This document shows, piece after piece, positions 52,218 to 62,063 of a stretch of DNA of 64,000 bases. Made by a program: the position numbers and the translations under genes. The notes beneath the pieces are model-generated. The model ran no database searches, was not told where the DNA came from, and saw only the letters and a program-made list of their open reading frames with translations. The stretch's first letter is position 1; the number at the start of each line of letters is the position of its first letter. The DNA is from Gulosibacter chungangensis (GTDB lineage: Bacteria > Actinomycetota > Actinomycetes > Actinomycetales > Microbacteriaceae), in the NCBI RefSeq assembly GCF_008831155.1, contig NZ_WBKB01000008.1, positions 1 through 64,000 on the forward strand, read 5' to 3'.

Positions 52218-52280
52218 GAAAAAATGCCGCAGGCGGTGATCCGACACGACATATTGCGCGTGTCAGTACCGTCTGCGGCA
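52218..52280 (-). terminator. Rho-independent terminator of the sucC-sucD operon
   Basis: On the minus strand the arms TGCCGCAGACGGT and ACCGCCTGCGGCA (52268-52280 with 52225-52237) pair over 13 bp with one mismatch or wobble. An inner GACACG/CGTGTC stem adds to it. The exit side reads GCGGCATTTTTTC, a proper T tract. Confidence 0.9.
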
Positions 52281-52325
52281 CTTGGTAGCGGCGCCGCTAG
52301 GGCGACCGCTTGAGAGCTTGGCGGG

Positions 52326-53213
52326 CTAGAGGCTCGCGAAGATCTCCTTCATGATGTTTGCGGTCTCGGTCGGGGTGGTCCCCACACGAACACCGGCAGC
52401 CTCGAGGGCTTCCTTCTTCGCGGCAGCGGTACCGGCCGAACCGGTCACGATCGCACCCGCGTGACCCATGGTCTTACCCTCGGGAGCGGTGAAACCTGCC
52501 ACGTAGCCGACAACGGGCTTGGTGACGTTGGCCTTGATGAACTCTGCGGCGCGCTCCTCAGCGTCACCACCGATTTCACCAATCATCACGATCGCCTTGG
52601 TCTCAGGGTCAGCCTCGAACGCCTCGAGCGCGTCGATGTGGGTGGTGCCGATGACGGGGTCGCCGCCGATACCGATGGCGGTCGAGATACCGATTTCACG
52701 CAGCTCGTACATCATCTGGTAGGTCAGGGTGCCCGACTTCGACACGAGACCGATGGGGCCGGTGCCGGTGATGTTTGCCGGGGTGATACCCGCGAGCGAG
52801 ACGCCCGGGGTGATGATGCCGGGGCAGTTCGGGCCGATCAGGCGGGTCTTGTTGCCCAGCTCCTGCACGCGTGCCCAGGCCTCGGCCGAGTCCTTGACCG
52901 GGATGCCCTCGGTGATCGCCACGGCGAGGGGGATCTCAGCCTCGGCGGCCTCGACGATCGCGCTCTTAGCGAAGGCCGGCGGCACGAAGATGACGGTGAC
53001 GTTCGCGCCGGTTGCCTCCATGGCTGCCTTCACGGTGCCAAAGATCGGCAGTTCCTTGCCGGCGAGTTCGATGGTCTGCCCGGCCTTGCGGGGGTTCGTG
53101 CCACCTACGACATTCGCGCCAGCTTCGAGCATGCGGGTGGCGTGCTTCGAACCTTCCGAGCCGGTGATGCCCTGAACGATGATCTTGGAGTTCTCGTCAA
53201 GAAAAATCGACAT
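52326..53213 (-). CDS. sucD: Succinyl-CoA synthetase, alpha subunit
   Basis: 295 residues. CoA-binding motif [17 protein letters not shown] at the start, GPNCPG in the middle and GHAGAIVTG near the C-terminus with the phosphorylated histidine. With SucC it makes succinate and ATP or GTP from succinyl-CoA in the TCA cycle. It lies 34 bases after sucC, and a strong terminator follows. Confidence 0.97.
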   Translation of the reverse strand: MSIFLDENSKIIVQGITGSEGSKHATRMLEAGANVVGGTNPRKAGQTIELAGKELPIFGTVKAAMEATGANVTVIFVPPAFAKSAIVEAAEAEIPLAVAITEGIPVKDSAEAWARVQELGNKTRLIGPNCPGIITPGVSLAGITPANITGTGPIGLVSKSGTLTYQMMYELREIGISTAIGIGGDPVIGTTHIDALEAFEADPETKAIVMIGEIGGDAEERAAEFIKANVTKPVVGYVAGFTAPEGKTMGHAGAIVTGSAGTAAAKKEALEAAGVRVGTTPTETANIMKEIFASL

Positions 53214-53247
53214 AGTTCTTTAAATCCTTATTCCGTGTTTGGCGCGC

Positions 53248-54414
53248 TTAGGCGTTCGCGAGTTCTGCGGCCTTGTCAGCGGCCTCGTCCATGGTCGGGA
53301 CAACGGTGACAAGCGGGTGGTTGAAGTCGGCGAGGATCTGGCGACCCTCTTCGACGTTGTTGCCGTCGAGACGGACCACGAGCGGCTTGCTCGCTGCATC
53401 CCCCAGGGTCTTCAGCGCGCCGACGATACCGTTTGCCACGGCGTCGCACGCGGTGATGCCACCGAACACGTTCACGAATACGCTCTTGACCTGCGAGTCA
53501 CCCAGGATCACGTCGAGGCCAGCGGCCATCACCTCAGCCGAAGCGCCACCACCGATGTCGAGGAAGTTAGCGGGCTTGACGCCACCGTGCTTCTCGCCAG
53601 CACCGGCAACCACGTCCAGGGTCGACATCACGAGGCCAGCACCGTTACCGATGATGCCCACCTGGCCGTCGAGCTTGACGTAGTTGAGGTCGTTTTCCTT
53701 GGCCTTCTCTTCCAGCGGGTCGAGGTTGCCAGCAGCCGCCTGCAGTGCAGCGTGGTGCTCGTGACGGAACTCGGCATTGTCGTCGAGAGTCACCTTGCCG
53801 TCGAGTGCGATGATGTCGCCCTCGGCGGTCTGCACGAGCGGGTTCACCTCAACGAGGGTGGCGTCCTCGTCACGGTAGACCTCAAAGAGCTTGACGAAGA
53901 CGGGAACGAGCTTCGCGATCTTCTCGTCGTCAAAGCCGGCGGCACGAGCGATCTCTTCCGCCTTGGCTTCGTCGATGCCGACGATCGGGTCAACGGCGAT
54001 GCGAGCGAGTGCCTCGGGGCGTTCCTCGGCGAGCTGCTCGATCTCCATGCCGCCCTCCTTGGAGCACATGGCGAGGTAGTTGCGGTTCGCACGGTCGAGC
54101 AGTACCGAGAAGTAGTATTCCTCTTCGATATTGGCGCCAGCGGCAACCATGACACGCTCTACGACGTGGCCTTTAATGTCGAGCCCGAGGATGGCCTTGG
54201 CAGCCTCAAACGCCTCATCAGGGTTCTTGGCTACCTTGACGCCACCAGCCTTGCCGCGACCACCGGTCTTCACCTGTGCCTTGACAACGGTCACGCCGCC
54301 AAGCTTCTCGGCGGCCGCTTTGACGTCCTCCGGGGTGTCCGCCACGATGCCGGCCAATACCGGTACACCGTGAGCTTCGAACAGGTCGCGCGCCTGATAC
54401 TCGAAAAGATCCAC
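53248..54414 (-). CDS. sucC: Succinyl-CoA synthetase, beta subunit (ADP-forming type)
   Basis: 388 residues from the GTG at 54414, which starts the typical [19 protein letters not shown] and has GGGAAG upstream. The ATP-grasp domain is seen in [18 protein letters not shown], and [14 protein letters not shown]-like and NIFGGI-type [10 protein letters not shown] give the C-terminal ligase domain. Upstream in-frame codons lengthen the frame to 54537 but are not needed. Divergent from the exporter genes. Confidence 0.96.
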   Translation of the reverse strand: MDLFEYQARDLFEAHGVPVLAGIVADTPEDVKAAAEKLGGVTVVKAQVKTGGRGKAGGVKVAKNPDEAFEAAKAILGLDIKGHVVERVMVAAGANIEEEYYFSVLLDRANRNYLAMCSKEGGMEIEQLAEERPEALARIAVDPIVGIDEAKAEEIARAAGFDDEKIAKLVPVFVKLFEVYRDEDATLVEVNPLVQTAEGDIIALDGKVTLDDNAEFRHEHHAALQAAAGNLDPLEEKAKENDLNYVKLDGQVGIIGNGAGLVMSTLDVVAGAGEKHGGVKPANFLDIGGGASAEVMAAGLDVILGDSQVKSVFVNVFGGITACDAVANGIVGALKTLGDAASKPLVVRLDGNNVEEGRQILADFNHPLVTVVPTMDEAADKAAELANA

Positions 54415-54681
54415 GTTTCTTCCCATCCACGGCAATTGCCGCGTTGTATCGCTCGATGGAGCCTTCAGCTCGACCGAGCACGAAATTTGTGAGTAAGGAT
54501 GGACCGGCCATGCACCGGATTTGGGCGTTGCACTCAACTATCCGACGCATCAGCGCATCCGACCCCAAAGCCTACTCCACCAAATCGGCGACTTTGTAAT
54601 GTATCCCCCAGCATCACCGCGGGCAACTTCTCCACCCTTCGTCGGACAGCGCTCGGTTGGGGAAGGAAGTACGCTCTTGAG

Positions 54682-55770
54682 GTGGCTTCCTCTACTGCGT
54701 CCCGAAAACCGCTGTTCTTCCGGTTGATCTGGGTCTTCTTGACACTCATCATCGCGATCGCACTACTCAAACTGGCGTTCTTTTCCGGCAGCTCATCGGA
54801 GGCTGCAGAACCCACCGGCACGCTGGAAGCACCGCTGGTTGCGGTAGAACGTTCCACCATTACAAACACCTTCGTGGTGTCGGGATCGGTGAGCGCAGAT
54901 TCCGGCGTTCCGGTGCGCGCCACCGAACAGGGCACTGTCACGGAGATCTATGCCGCCAACGGGGCGAAAGTTGCTAAGGGTGACACGCTCTTTGAGGTCC
55001 GCGAGCAGACCGGCGAAACCGAGCCGCGCATCCTCACCGAAGGTGACCCCGAGGCGGGAATCGAGCCCACCTATTCCGAACCGGAGCCGATCTATTCCTA
55101 TTACACGGTGACCGCCCCCGCGAGCGGCACGCTCAGCGGGTTTACGCCGCTACCCAAAATGAGCGTCAGCATCGGCGAGGAAATCGGCCAGATCGGCCCC
55201 GGGACGTTCACGGTCGTGGCCGATCTCACCGCCGCAATGCAGTATCGGATGCTCGACCAACCCGCCAGCGCCACGATCACGATCTCGGGTGGCCCGGCCC
55301 CCTTCGACTGCTCGAGTCTCGAGATCGGCGCTCCGATCGAGCAGGATGCGCCGGAGCCGCAGATGGTGGATCCCTATGCCTATGACCCGTATCTCGCCGA
55401 AGAGTCTTCCGGCGCCGCGAATGTCACCGGACAGATTCGCTGCGCCGTCCCCGAGGGTGAATCGGTCTTCGCCGGGCTCAATGCCGAGATTGAAGTGACT
55501 GCCGGTGTTGCCGAGGATGTACTCGTGCTGCCGGTCACCGCGGTGCGCGGCGACTACGCGACCGGGATTGTCTATCTCGCCGCCGGGTCGGATGCGCAGG
55601 GCGATCTGGCTGGCGCCGACGCGGTCGAGGTGAACGTCGAGCTCGGGCTGACCGATGGCGTCTACGTCGAAATCACGTCAGGCTTGGAGGAATCCGCCCT
55701 GGTGCTCGAATACGTACCGAGCGAAGTGCCGGTCTATGACGAGTACGCCATGTACGAAGAGGTCTACTAG
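54682..55770 (+). CDS. Membrane-fusion (MacA-like) adaptor of an ABC exporter
   Basis: About 362 residues from the GTG at 54682; the start is uncertain because the binding site (GGAAGG) is far. An N-terminal membrane segment (LIWVFLTLIIAIALLKLAFF region) anchors it. The rest has the biotinyl-lipoyl-like pair SGSVSADSGVPV...GAKVAKGDTLFEV and later a beta-barrel part. It contains Tyr- and acidic-rich stretches (DPYAYDPYLAEE, YDEYAMYEEVY at the C-terminus) that are unusual for the family. Its stop shares one base with the start of the ATPase gene. Confidence 0.82.
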   Translation: MASSTASRKPLFFRLIWVFLTLIIAIALLKLAFFSGSSSEAAEPTGTLEAPLVAVERSTITNTFVVSGSVSADSGVPVRATEQGTVTEIYAANGAKVAKGDTLFEVREQTGETEPRILTEGDPEAGIEPTYSEPEPIYSYYTVTAPASGTLSGFTPLPKMSVSIGEEIGQIGPGTFTVVADLTAAMQYRMLDQPASATITISGGPAPFDCSSLEIGAPIEQDAPEPQMVDPYAYDPYLAEESSGAANVTGQIRCAVPEGESVFAGLNAEIEVTAGVAEDVLVLPVTAVRGDYATGIVYLAAGSDAQGDLAGADAVEVNVELGLTDGVYVEITSGLEESALVLEYVPSEVPVYDEYAMYEEVY

Positions 55771-56531
55771 TGAGCGAGCCGGTGCTCGAGGTCAGCGAGG
55801 TAACCCGTGCGGTGACTCTCCCCGACGGCAGTGAGCTGAGCATCCTGCGTGGCGTGAACCTGCGGGTCTTCGCAGGTGAGCGGGTCGCGATCCTCGGTCG
55901 CTCCGGCGCCGGGAAAACTACCCTGCTGAATTTGCTTGGACTCATCGATCGCCCGACCTCCGGATCGATCAGGTTTCGGGGTCAGGATGCCGCGGCGCTC
56001 AGTGAGGCGCGGTTGGCGAAGCTGCGCGGAGCATCCGTCGGGTTCGTGTTTCAGCAGTTCAATCTGCTGGAGAACCGCACCGCGCACGCGAATGTCGTGA
56101 TGCCGCTGCTCTACGGGTCACCGAAGCAGTTCTGGCAGCGCGAGCGGCTCGCGCTCGAGGCCCTCCGCGCCGTTGAGCTCGCCGACCGTGCCGATCAGCT
56201 CCCCCGGCAGCTTTCCGGTGGTGAACAGCAGCGGGTGGCGATCGCGCGCGCACTCGTACGGCAGCCAGCACTGTTGCTCGCCGATGAGCCGACCGGAGCG
56301 CTCGATGTCGGCACCGGACAACTCGTGATGCGGCTGCTGGCGCGGATGAGTGCCGAAACCGGGTCGGCCCTGGTCACGATCACCCACGATCTGTTTGTCG
56401 CGGCCACGGCCGAGCGCATCCTGCTGCTGCAAGACGGGGTGCTGCGCGAATGCACTCTCGATGAGGCGGAGCAGGCGCTGCGGGCGGATGCACGCGAGCG
56501 GGAAGCAACCGAACTGCGAGATCGCGTATGA
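55770..56531 (+). CDS. ABC transporter ATP-binding protein, MacB/LolD type
   Basis: 253 residues. Walker A GRSGAGKTT, Q-loop FVFQQFNLLENRT, signature LSGGEQQRVAIARAL and Walker B LLLADEPTGALD. Such ATPases pair with FtsX-like permeases to move substrates or peptides across the membrane or to signal mechanically. Coupled to adaptor (1-base overlap) and permease (ATGA). Confidence 0.93.
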   Translation: MSEPVLEVSEVTRAVTLPDGSELSILRGVNLRVFAGERVAILGRSGAGKTTLLNLLGLIDRPTSGSIRFRGQDAAALSEARLAKLRGASVGFVFQQFNLLENRTAHANVVMPLLYGSPKQFWQRERLALEALRAVELADRADQLPRQLSGGEQQRVAIARALVRQPALLLADEPTGALDVGTGQLVMRLLARMSAETGSALVTITHDLFVAATAERILLLQDGVLRECTLDEAEQALRADAREREATELRDRV

Positions 56532-57790
56532 GCACCCGAGCCAAAAAGCCTCGCCGCTCGCGAATGAACGCGGACGATCGGCAGTCTCATCAGCCCGGCG
56601 AACGAGCCACCGCATGGATCGCGATGCTCGTGGATGCGTGGAGTGAACTGCGGGTCAACCGGCTGCGGATCCTCCTCGCACTCGTGGGCATCATGGTCGC
56701 CGTAATTGGGCTCACCGGCGCGCTCGGGGCGGGCAGCATCCTCAAGGACACCCTCATTGAAACCGGCGAACGCCAATCAGGCCGCACCGCGACCGTCAGC
56801 GTTTCGCTGAGCCCAAGCAATTCGGTTACGCCGCAGCAGCAGCTTGAGCTGCTCCGGAGCCTGCCGACCGACTATGGCGTCTCCGATTGGTCGATCGTCT
56901 CCTCCCAAATCGGCACGGTGCTCACCCCGCAAAACCGACACTCGGTCAGCGTGACGGGCGTCGATCCTGCCTATCAACAGATCTATCGCGTACCGGTGGT
57001 GCAAGGCCAGTTCTTGACCGCGCAGGATGCGGATCGGCTGGCACCGGCGATTGTGGTGAATGATAAACTTTGGGAACGGCTCGGGTCGCCCAATCTCGCC
57101 ACGAATCCCGGCGTCACCTTCCTGGTTGATCATCACGAGCAGACCGCGGTGATTGTCGGGGTTACGGCCAATACCAGCGAGTGGGATGAACCGCTCGCCT
57201 ATGTGCTCAACGAACAGCTGTCGCTCCTCACCGCCTCGGATTCGATCGACTCCACCCGACTGTCGATGTGGGTGCCGGAAGCAATCGCGGATGAGCTCGC
57301 CATGCAACTATCGACACAGCTTGAACCGCTCGGTATGTTCACTTCGCGCGATGACTGGGCGAAAGACAATGCCGCCGCGATCGTCGGGCTGCAGTGGGCG
57401 GTGATTGCCGCGGCCGCCGGTATGTTCGGGCTCGGCGCGCTGGGGCTGGTGAATATCAACCTCGTGACCATGCAGCATAGGGTGCGCGAAATCGGGATTC
57501 GACGCAGCTACGGCGCGACCACCGGACGAATCTTCCTCGGTGTGCTGCTGGAGTCGGTAGTAGCCACCTTTGTAGCCGGGTTCGCGGGAGTTCTGATTGC
57601 GGTGCTGCTCGTGCAGAATCCGCTGGTCGAGTCGCTGCTGCGTTCCATCGGGGTATATGAGCCGAGCCCGTTCCCGCTTCAAGCGGCATTGATCGGCTTG
57701 GGCGCCGCCACCCTCGTCGGCGCAATTGCTGGGGCGCTTCCCGCGTTGACGGCCACCCGGGTACAGATTGTGGATGCAATCCGGTACTAG
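56528..57790 (+). CDS. ABC transporter permease, MacB/FtsX type
   Basis: 420 residues. One membrane segment near residue 50 (ILLALVGIMVAVIGLTGALGAGSI), a large extracellular domain of ~230 residues (MacB-type periplasmic core), then three segments at the C-terminus with the FtsX signature REIGIRRSYGATTGRIF. With the two upstream genes it forms a MacAB-like unit, probably exporting an antibiotic, lipid or peptide. Confidence 0.9.
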   Translation: MSTRAKKPRRSRMNADDRQSHQPGERATAWIAMLVDAWSELRVNRLRILLALVGIMVAVIGLTGALGAGSILKDTLIETGERQSGRTATVSVSLSPSNSVTPQQQLELLRSLPTDYGVSDWSIVSSQIGTVLTPQNRHSVSVTGVDPAYQQIYRVPVVQGQFLTAQDADRLAPAIVVNDKLWERLGSPNLATNPGVTFLVDHHEQTAVIVGVTANTSEWDEPLAYVLNEQLSLLTASDSIDSTRLSMWVPEAIADELAMQLSTQLEPLGMFTSRDDWAKDNAAAIVGLQWAVIAAAAGMFGLGALGLVNINLVTMQHRVREIGIRRSYGATTGRIFLGVLLESVVATFVAGFAGVLIAVLLVQNPLVESLLRSIGVYEPSPFPLQAALIGLGAATLVGAIAGALPALTATRVQIVDAIRY

Positions 57791-57800
57791 CCGGGTAGCC

Positions 57801-59129
57801 TCAGTCGGTCTCGGAGACCTCGATCGTGTCGATCAGGCCCGACTGCAGATCGGGGCCTCGCAGGAGGGCCGCCGCAACCGGATCCGGTTCGCGCTCCTCC
57901 AGGGACGGTTCGATCGGCACTGGCAGTTCAGCGAGCGGGATATCATGCCCGGTCTCGCCATGGCCCTCTTCGCTCACCGCTACCGTGTCGTCAGCATTCG
58001 TGCCGTCAGCGAGCAGATCGGAATTCGCTGCTTCGGGGATCGGCACGACCAGCGCGAGCTGGCCGGTGTGGGTGCCGAGTTCGCTGATGGCCGCAATATC
58101 GGCCTGGCCGAGGGTGCCAACCTGCGGCTCGAACTCGGGCTGTGCATCCTTCGCAAGATACGGCAGCGTGATTGGCGCCGTGATCGGGTCCAGCGGCGCA
58201 GCCACGGTGACCATGTCGGGTGCCAGACGAACGCAAATCACGCCGCCAACGACCAGGGCGACCCCAACTAACTGCACTTGGGCCGGCACTTCGCCGAGCA
58301 GCAGGACGGAGATCACGATCGCTGCGACCACTTCGAGGAGCCCGAAGAAGGACGCCATGCGGGAGCCGAGGATGCGCGCGGCTTTGATGCCACCGAGGTA
58401 TGCGAACGCGGTGCCGAGCACCACCACGAACAGCAGCGGCACCCACCAAGCGACCTCGCCGCCGAACATAGTCACCGTGCCGAAGGTCGCGGTAATTGGC
58501 GCGAGCCCCAGGGCGGCGAGCACAACCATCATCACGGTGCCGACCAACATTGCGCCGCCGATCAGCGCGGCCGGCGGCAGGTCTTCGGGCACGGCGGCCG
58601 CCATGAGGTAGTAACCGCAGGTGGTGAGCGCCGCGCAGGCCGCGAAGCACACGCCCGCCCAGTTAATGCCGCCCTGGTTGCCGAAAATGTCGAGCGCGAG
58701 CAGCAGCCCGAGGATGCTCAGCCCGGCACCGATGAGTGACATCACCGCCGGTCGGATGCGCGTGCGCGCCCAGGCGAGAAAGAGCAGCAGCACCGGAGCG
58801 AGGTACATGATCAGCAGGGCCAGGCTCACCGGGAGCAGCTGGACTGCCGAGAAGTAGAGCAGCTGACTGCCGCCAACCGCCACGATGCCGTATCCGGCGA
58901 TCCAGCGTGCGCGTCGTAGCCACACCCTGGGATCGTGTCGAGTCTGGATGAGCCCGAGCGGCAGCAGAATAGCCGCGGCTCCCAGAAGTCGTGCGAGGAC
59001 GGCCGCGGTTGGCGACCAGCCTTCAAGTAACAGTGGTTTCACGAAAGGCCCACAACATGCAAAAGCGACCGCCGTAAGTACAGCGATCGACATACCCGTG
59101 GCCTGCCGGCGTTCCAACACCGCCACCAC
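57801..59129 (-). CDS. EamA/DMT-family transporter with acidic C-terminal tail
   Basis: 442 residues. Ten membrane segments in two repeated halves (about 15-150 and 155-300), with LLEVVAAIVISVLLLGEVP-type EamA signature in the last pair. After residue ~305 comes a hydrophilic, acidic tail of ~130 residues with no motif. Start codon uncertain (several GTGs in GGTGGTGGCGGTG). Likely a metabolite exporter; substrate unknown. It converges with the ABC permease gene with only ten bases between. Confidence 0.82.
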   Translation of the reverse strand: MVAVLERRQATGMSIAVLTAVAFACCGPFVKPLLLEGWSPTAAVLARLLGAAAILLPLGLIQTRHDPRVWLRRARWIAGYGIVAVGGSQLLYFSAVQLLPVSLALLIMYLAPVLLLFLAWARTRIRPAVMSLIGAGLSILGLLLALDIFGNQGGINWAGVCFAACAALTTCGYYLMAAAVPEDLPPAALIGGAMLVGTVMMVVLAALGLAPITATFGTVTMFGGEVAWWVPLLFVVVLGTAFAYLGGIKAARILGSRMASFFGLLEVVAAIVISVLLLGEVPAQVQLVGVALVVGGVICVRLAPDMVTVAAPLDPITAPITLPYLAKDAQPEFEPQVGTLGQADIAAISELGTHTGQLALVVPIPEAANSDLLADGTNADDTVAVSEEGHGETGHDIPLAELPVPIEPSLEEREPDPVAAALLRGPDLQSGLIDTIEVSETD

Positions 59130-59234
59130 CTTTCCAAATTCAAAACGCCAACATGGTTCGGATGATCGTAGAAGCGAAAAGAGGCGACACGCAATCGTTA
59201 TGAGATCTGAGAATATTGTTTTCTGTGCGCGCTT

Positions 59235-62042
59235 TTAAGAATGTTTAATTCGGCGGAAAAGTTTGACCAATTCCTCTGCCCACAGCACAATCGAGGCCAT
59301 CGCGACGGCGATAATCCAGTGCTGCAGATCGAGCGCCGCGGTGCCGAAGGCGACCTGCATGAAAGGCACGTGCACCACCGCAATTTGCAGTACCACCCCG
59401 AGCACCACTGAGGCCCACAGCCAGCGGTTGGTGAACAGGTGCGTGAACGCCGATTGGTCGGCCGAACGCGAGTTGAACACGTTGAAGAGCTGCGCCATCA
59501 CGAGTGTGGTGAACCCGGCGGTGCGGGCGACTTCGAGCGAGTCGCCACCCTCAATGAGGCCACCCGGCAAGAACATGTCAATGGTCAAGAGGGTGACCGC
59601 GCCCATCACGAGTCCAATGAAGATCACCCGTTCCCACATCGCCCGGTCAATCACGTGGTCATCGAGGCGGCGGGGTTTTCGTTCCATAACCCCGTCCACG
59701 GCCGGATCGAGACCGATCGCGAGCGCCGGGCCGGAATCGGTAACGAGGTTGATCCACAGCACCTGCGTGGCCAGCAGCGGCAGTACCACTCCTGCGCTGT
59801 CGGGGTGCTTCAGCCCGATTATCCCGGCGAGCAGCACCCCGAAAAACACCGTGCACACTTCGCCCATATTGGAGCTCAGCAGGTATCGCAAAAACTTCTG
59901 AATATTGTCGAACACCACCCGCCCGCGTTTGACCGCCGAGACGATGGTGGCGTAGTTGTCGTCGGCGAGAATCATCCGCGCGGCTTCCTTGCTCACCTCG
60001 GTGCCGGTGATTCCCATAGCGACCCCGATGTCGGCGGATTTCAGCGCCGGGGCATCGTTGACGCCGTCGCCGGTCATCGCGACGATATTGCCGTCGCGTT
60101 GCAGCGCATCCACGAGCCGCAGCTTGTGTTCCGGCGCGACGCGAGCGTAGACATCCACCTCGTGCGCCGCAGCCTTCCGCGCTTCGGGGCTCAGCGCATC
60201 CACTTCGGCACCGGTGAGGACCCGTCCCGCCTCCCCGGATATGCCGAGTTGGCTCGCGATGCTCGCGGCGGTGACAGGATGGTCGCCCGTGATCATCACG
60301 GTGCGGATGCCCGCCCGATGTGCCTGCGCGATGGCTTCCTTGGCTTCTTCCCGGGGCGGGTCGATGATGCCGACCACGCCCATGAAGCACAGTTCGCGTT
60401 CATCGGCTTCGGTGAACTCGGCCTCGGTCTCGGGGACCTCCTTGTAGGCCGTCGCGAGGGTGCGCATCCCTTCGGCAGACAGGTCGGTGATGGCTCGCGA
60501 GATCTCGGCGCGGCGCGCTTCAGTGAGGGGGCGGATGCTCGTCCCCACGCGTTCTTCCGTGCACAGCTCCAGCAGCACATCGGGGGCACCCTTCGTGTAG
60601 AGCCGCCCGAGGTGCACCACCGACATGCGCTTTCGGGTCGAGTTGAAGGGCACCTCCGCGATGCGCTCCCCCGGCATGCCTCGTTTCGAGTCGAATTTGG
60701 GCCAGGCCACGAGGAACGCGGCCTCGGTGGGGTCGCCAAGAATCTGCCATCCCGCTTCGCCGCGATCCAGTTGCGCGTTATTCGCGACGGCACCGATAAA
60801 CACCGTCGCTTCGGCTTCTGCGATTGCGGCTTCTGCGATGTCGGCGCCGTTCGATGAGGCTGCCGCCTCACCTTCGGTCGGGTCATAGCCACTGCCGCTG
60901 AGTGTGACGGTGCCGCTTGCGGTCACGATCCGTCTGAGGGTCATCTCATTGCGGGTGAGGGTGCCGGTTTTATCCGAGCAGATCACGCTGGCGGCGCCCA
61001 GCGTTTCAACCGAGTGGAGGTCTTTCATCACCGCATTGCGCCGGGCCAGCGCCTGCACTCCGATGGCGAGCACGAGCGACAAAATCGCGGGCAAGCCTTC
61101 GGGTACGGCGGCCACCGCAAGCGAAACTCCAAGCACGAGGATGGCCACCCAGTCGCTCGGATTCTGCAGGTCGCTCACGAGTGCGAGCACGACCATGACG
61201 ACCACCGCGATGGTGACGACGACGATTCCGAGCCACCGCGAGATCCGGCGAATCTCGCGCTTGAGGGGTGAATCTTCCTGCGCGGTACTCTCCAGCAGGG
61301 TCGCGATCGCGCCCATTTCGGTGCGCATCCCGGTCGCCGTCACCACTGCTCGCCCGACGCCTTCTACGACGCCGGTGCCCTTGAACACGCAGTTGCTGCG
61401 ATCGCCGAGCGGCGGCGGCGCGGCATCGGGGTCCACACCGCCAATCGCGGCAAGGTCTTTGTCCACCGCTTCCGACTCGCCGGTCAGCGAGGCTTCTTGG
61501 ATGCGCAGATTGGTCGCCTCGAGCAGGCGCGCATCGGCACCGACCGCATCGCCTTCTTCCAGCAGCAGGATGTCGCCGGGTACAAGTTCGCTCGAGGGCA
61601 CGCGGGCTTTCTGGCCGTCCCGCAGTACCGTCGAGGTCGCCGCTGACATTTTCGCGAGCGCCGCGACCGCATCCGCGGCCTTGTTTTCCTGGACATAGCC
61701 GAGCACCGCGTTCAGCACCACGATCGCGGCGATGACCACTGCATCCACAGGGAGGCCTCGCGCTCCTTCGAGCAGCCAGGCGAGCAGTGAGATCGCGATC
61801 GCGATGAACAGCAGCGATACGAGCGGATCGCGGAACTGTTTGAGGAAGCGCTGCCAGCGAGTCTCCTGGCCCGACTCCTGCAAGTCATTCGGCCCGAAGC
61901 GCTCCTGCCGGAGCGCGGCTTCGGTCGCGGTGAGGCCGTGTGTGTCGTCCGCCCCAAATGCGGCAAGCGCCTCGGCGGCCGAGAGTTGCCAGGCAGGTTG
62001 GATGGCGGCTTGCTGCTGGTGCTTACCGTCGTCCGTGGTCAC
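59235..62042 (-). CDS. P-type cation-transporting ATPase, calcium-pump type
   Basis: 935 residues. The phosphorylation motif CSDKTGTLTRNE, the TGES loop (LTGESEAVD), KGAPDVLLELC for ATP binding, and TGDGVNDAPALK in the P domain are all intact. The N-terminus (LSAAEALAAFGAD) and C-terminal membrane part match the PacL/SERCA-like group exporting Ca2+ or another divalent or monovalent cation. The membrane helices 1-4 and 5-10 surround the cytoplasmic domains as usual. It stands alone; 21 bases separate it from the helicase gene upstream. Confidence 0.92.
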   Translation of the reverse strand: MTTDDGKHQQQAAIQPAWQLSAAEALAAFGADDTHGLTATEAALRQERFGPNDLQESGQETRWQRFLKQFRDPLVSLLFIAIAISLLAWLLEGARGLPVDAVVIAAIVVLNAVLGYVQENKAADAVAALAKMSAATSTVLRDGQKARVPSSELVPGDILLLEEGDAVGADARLLEATNLRIQEASLTGESEAVDKDLAAIGGVDPDAAPPPLGDRSNCVFKGTGVVEGVGRAVVTATGMRTEMGAIATLLESTAQEDSPLKREIRRISRWLGIVVVTIAVVVMVVLALVSDLQNPSDWVAILVLGVSLAVAAVPEGLPAILSLVLAIGVQALARRNAVMKDLHSVETLGAASVICSDKTGTLTRNEMTLRRIVTASGTVTLSGSGYDPTEGEAAASSNGADIAEAAIAEAEATVFIGAVANNAQLDRGEAGWQILGDPTEAAFLVAWPKFDSKRGMPGERIAEVPFNSTRKRMSVVHLGRLYTKGAPDVLLELCTEERVGTSIRPLTEARRAEISRAITDLSAEGMRTLATAYKEVPETEAEFTEADERELCFMGVVGIIDPPREEAKEAIAQAHRAGIRTVMITGDHPVTAASIASQLGISGEAGRVLTGAEVDALSPEARKAAAHEVDVYARVAPEHKLRLVDALQRDGNIVAMTGDGVNDAPALKSADIGVAMGITGTEVSKEAARMILADDNYATIVSAVKRGRVVFDNIQKFLRYLLSSNMGEVCTVFFGVLLAGIIGLKHPDSAGVVLPLLATQVLWINLVTDSGPALAIGLDPAVDGVMERKPRRLDDHVIDRAMWERVIFIGLVMGAVTLLTIDMFLPGGLIEGGDSLEVARTAGFTTLVMAQLFNVFNSRSADQSAFTHLFTNRWLWASVVLGVVLQIAVVHVPFMQVAFGTAALDLQHWIIAVAMASIVLWAEELVKLFRRIKHS

Positions 62043-62063
62043 GTGGCCCGCGTTCTTTGTGCC

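Noticed and set aside
59439-60857. Plus-strand frame opposite the P-type ATPase
   Set aside because: Antisense shadow; ATPase motifs are on the minus strand.
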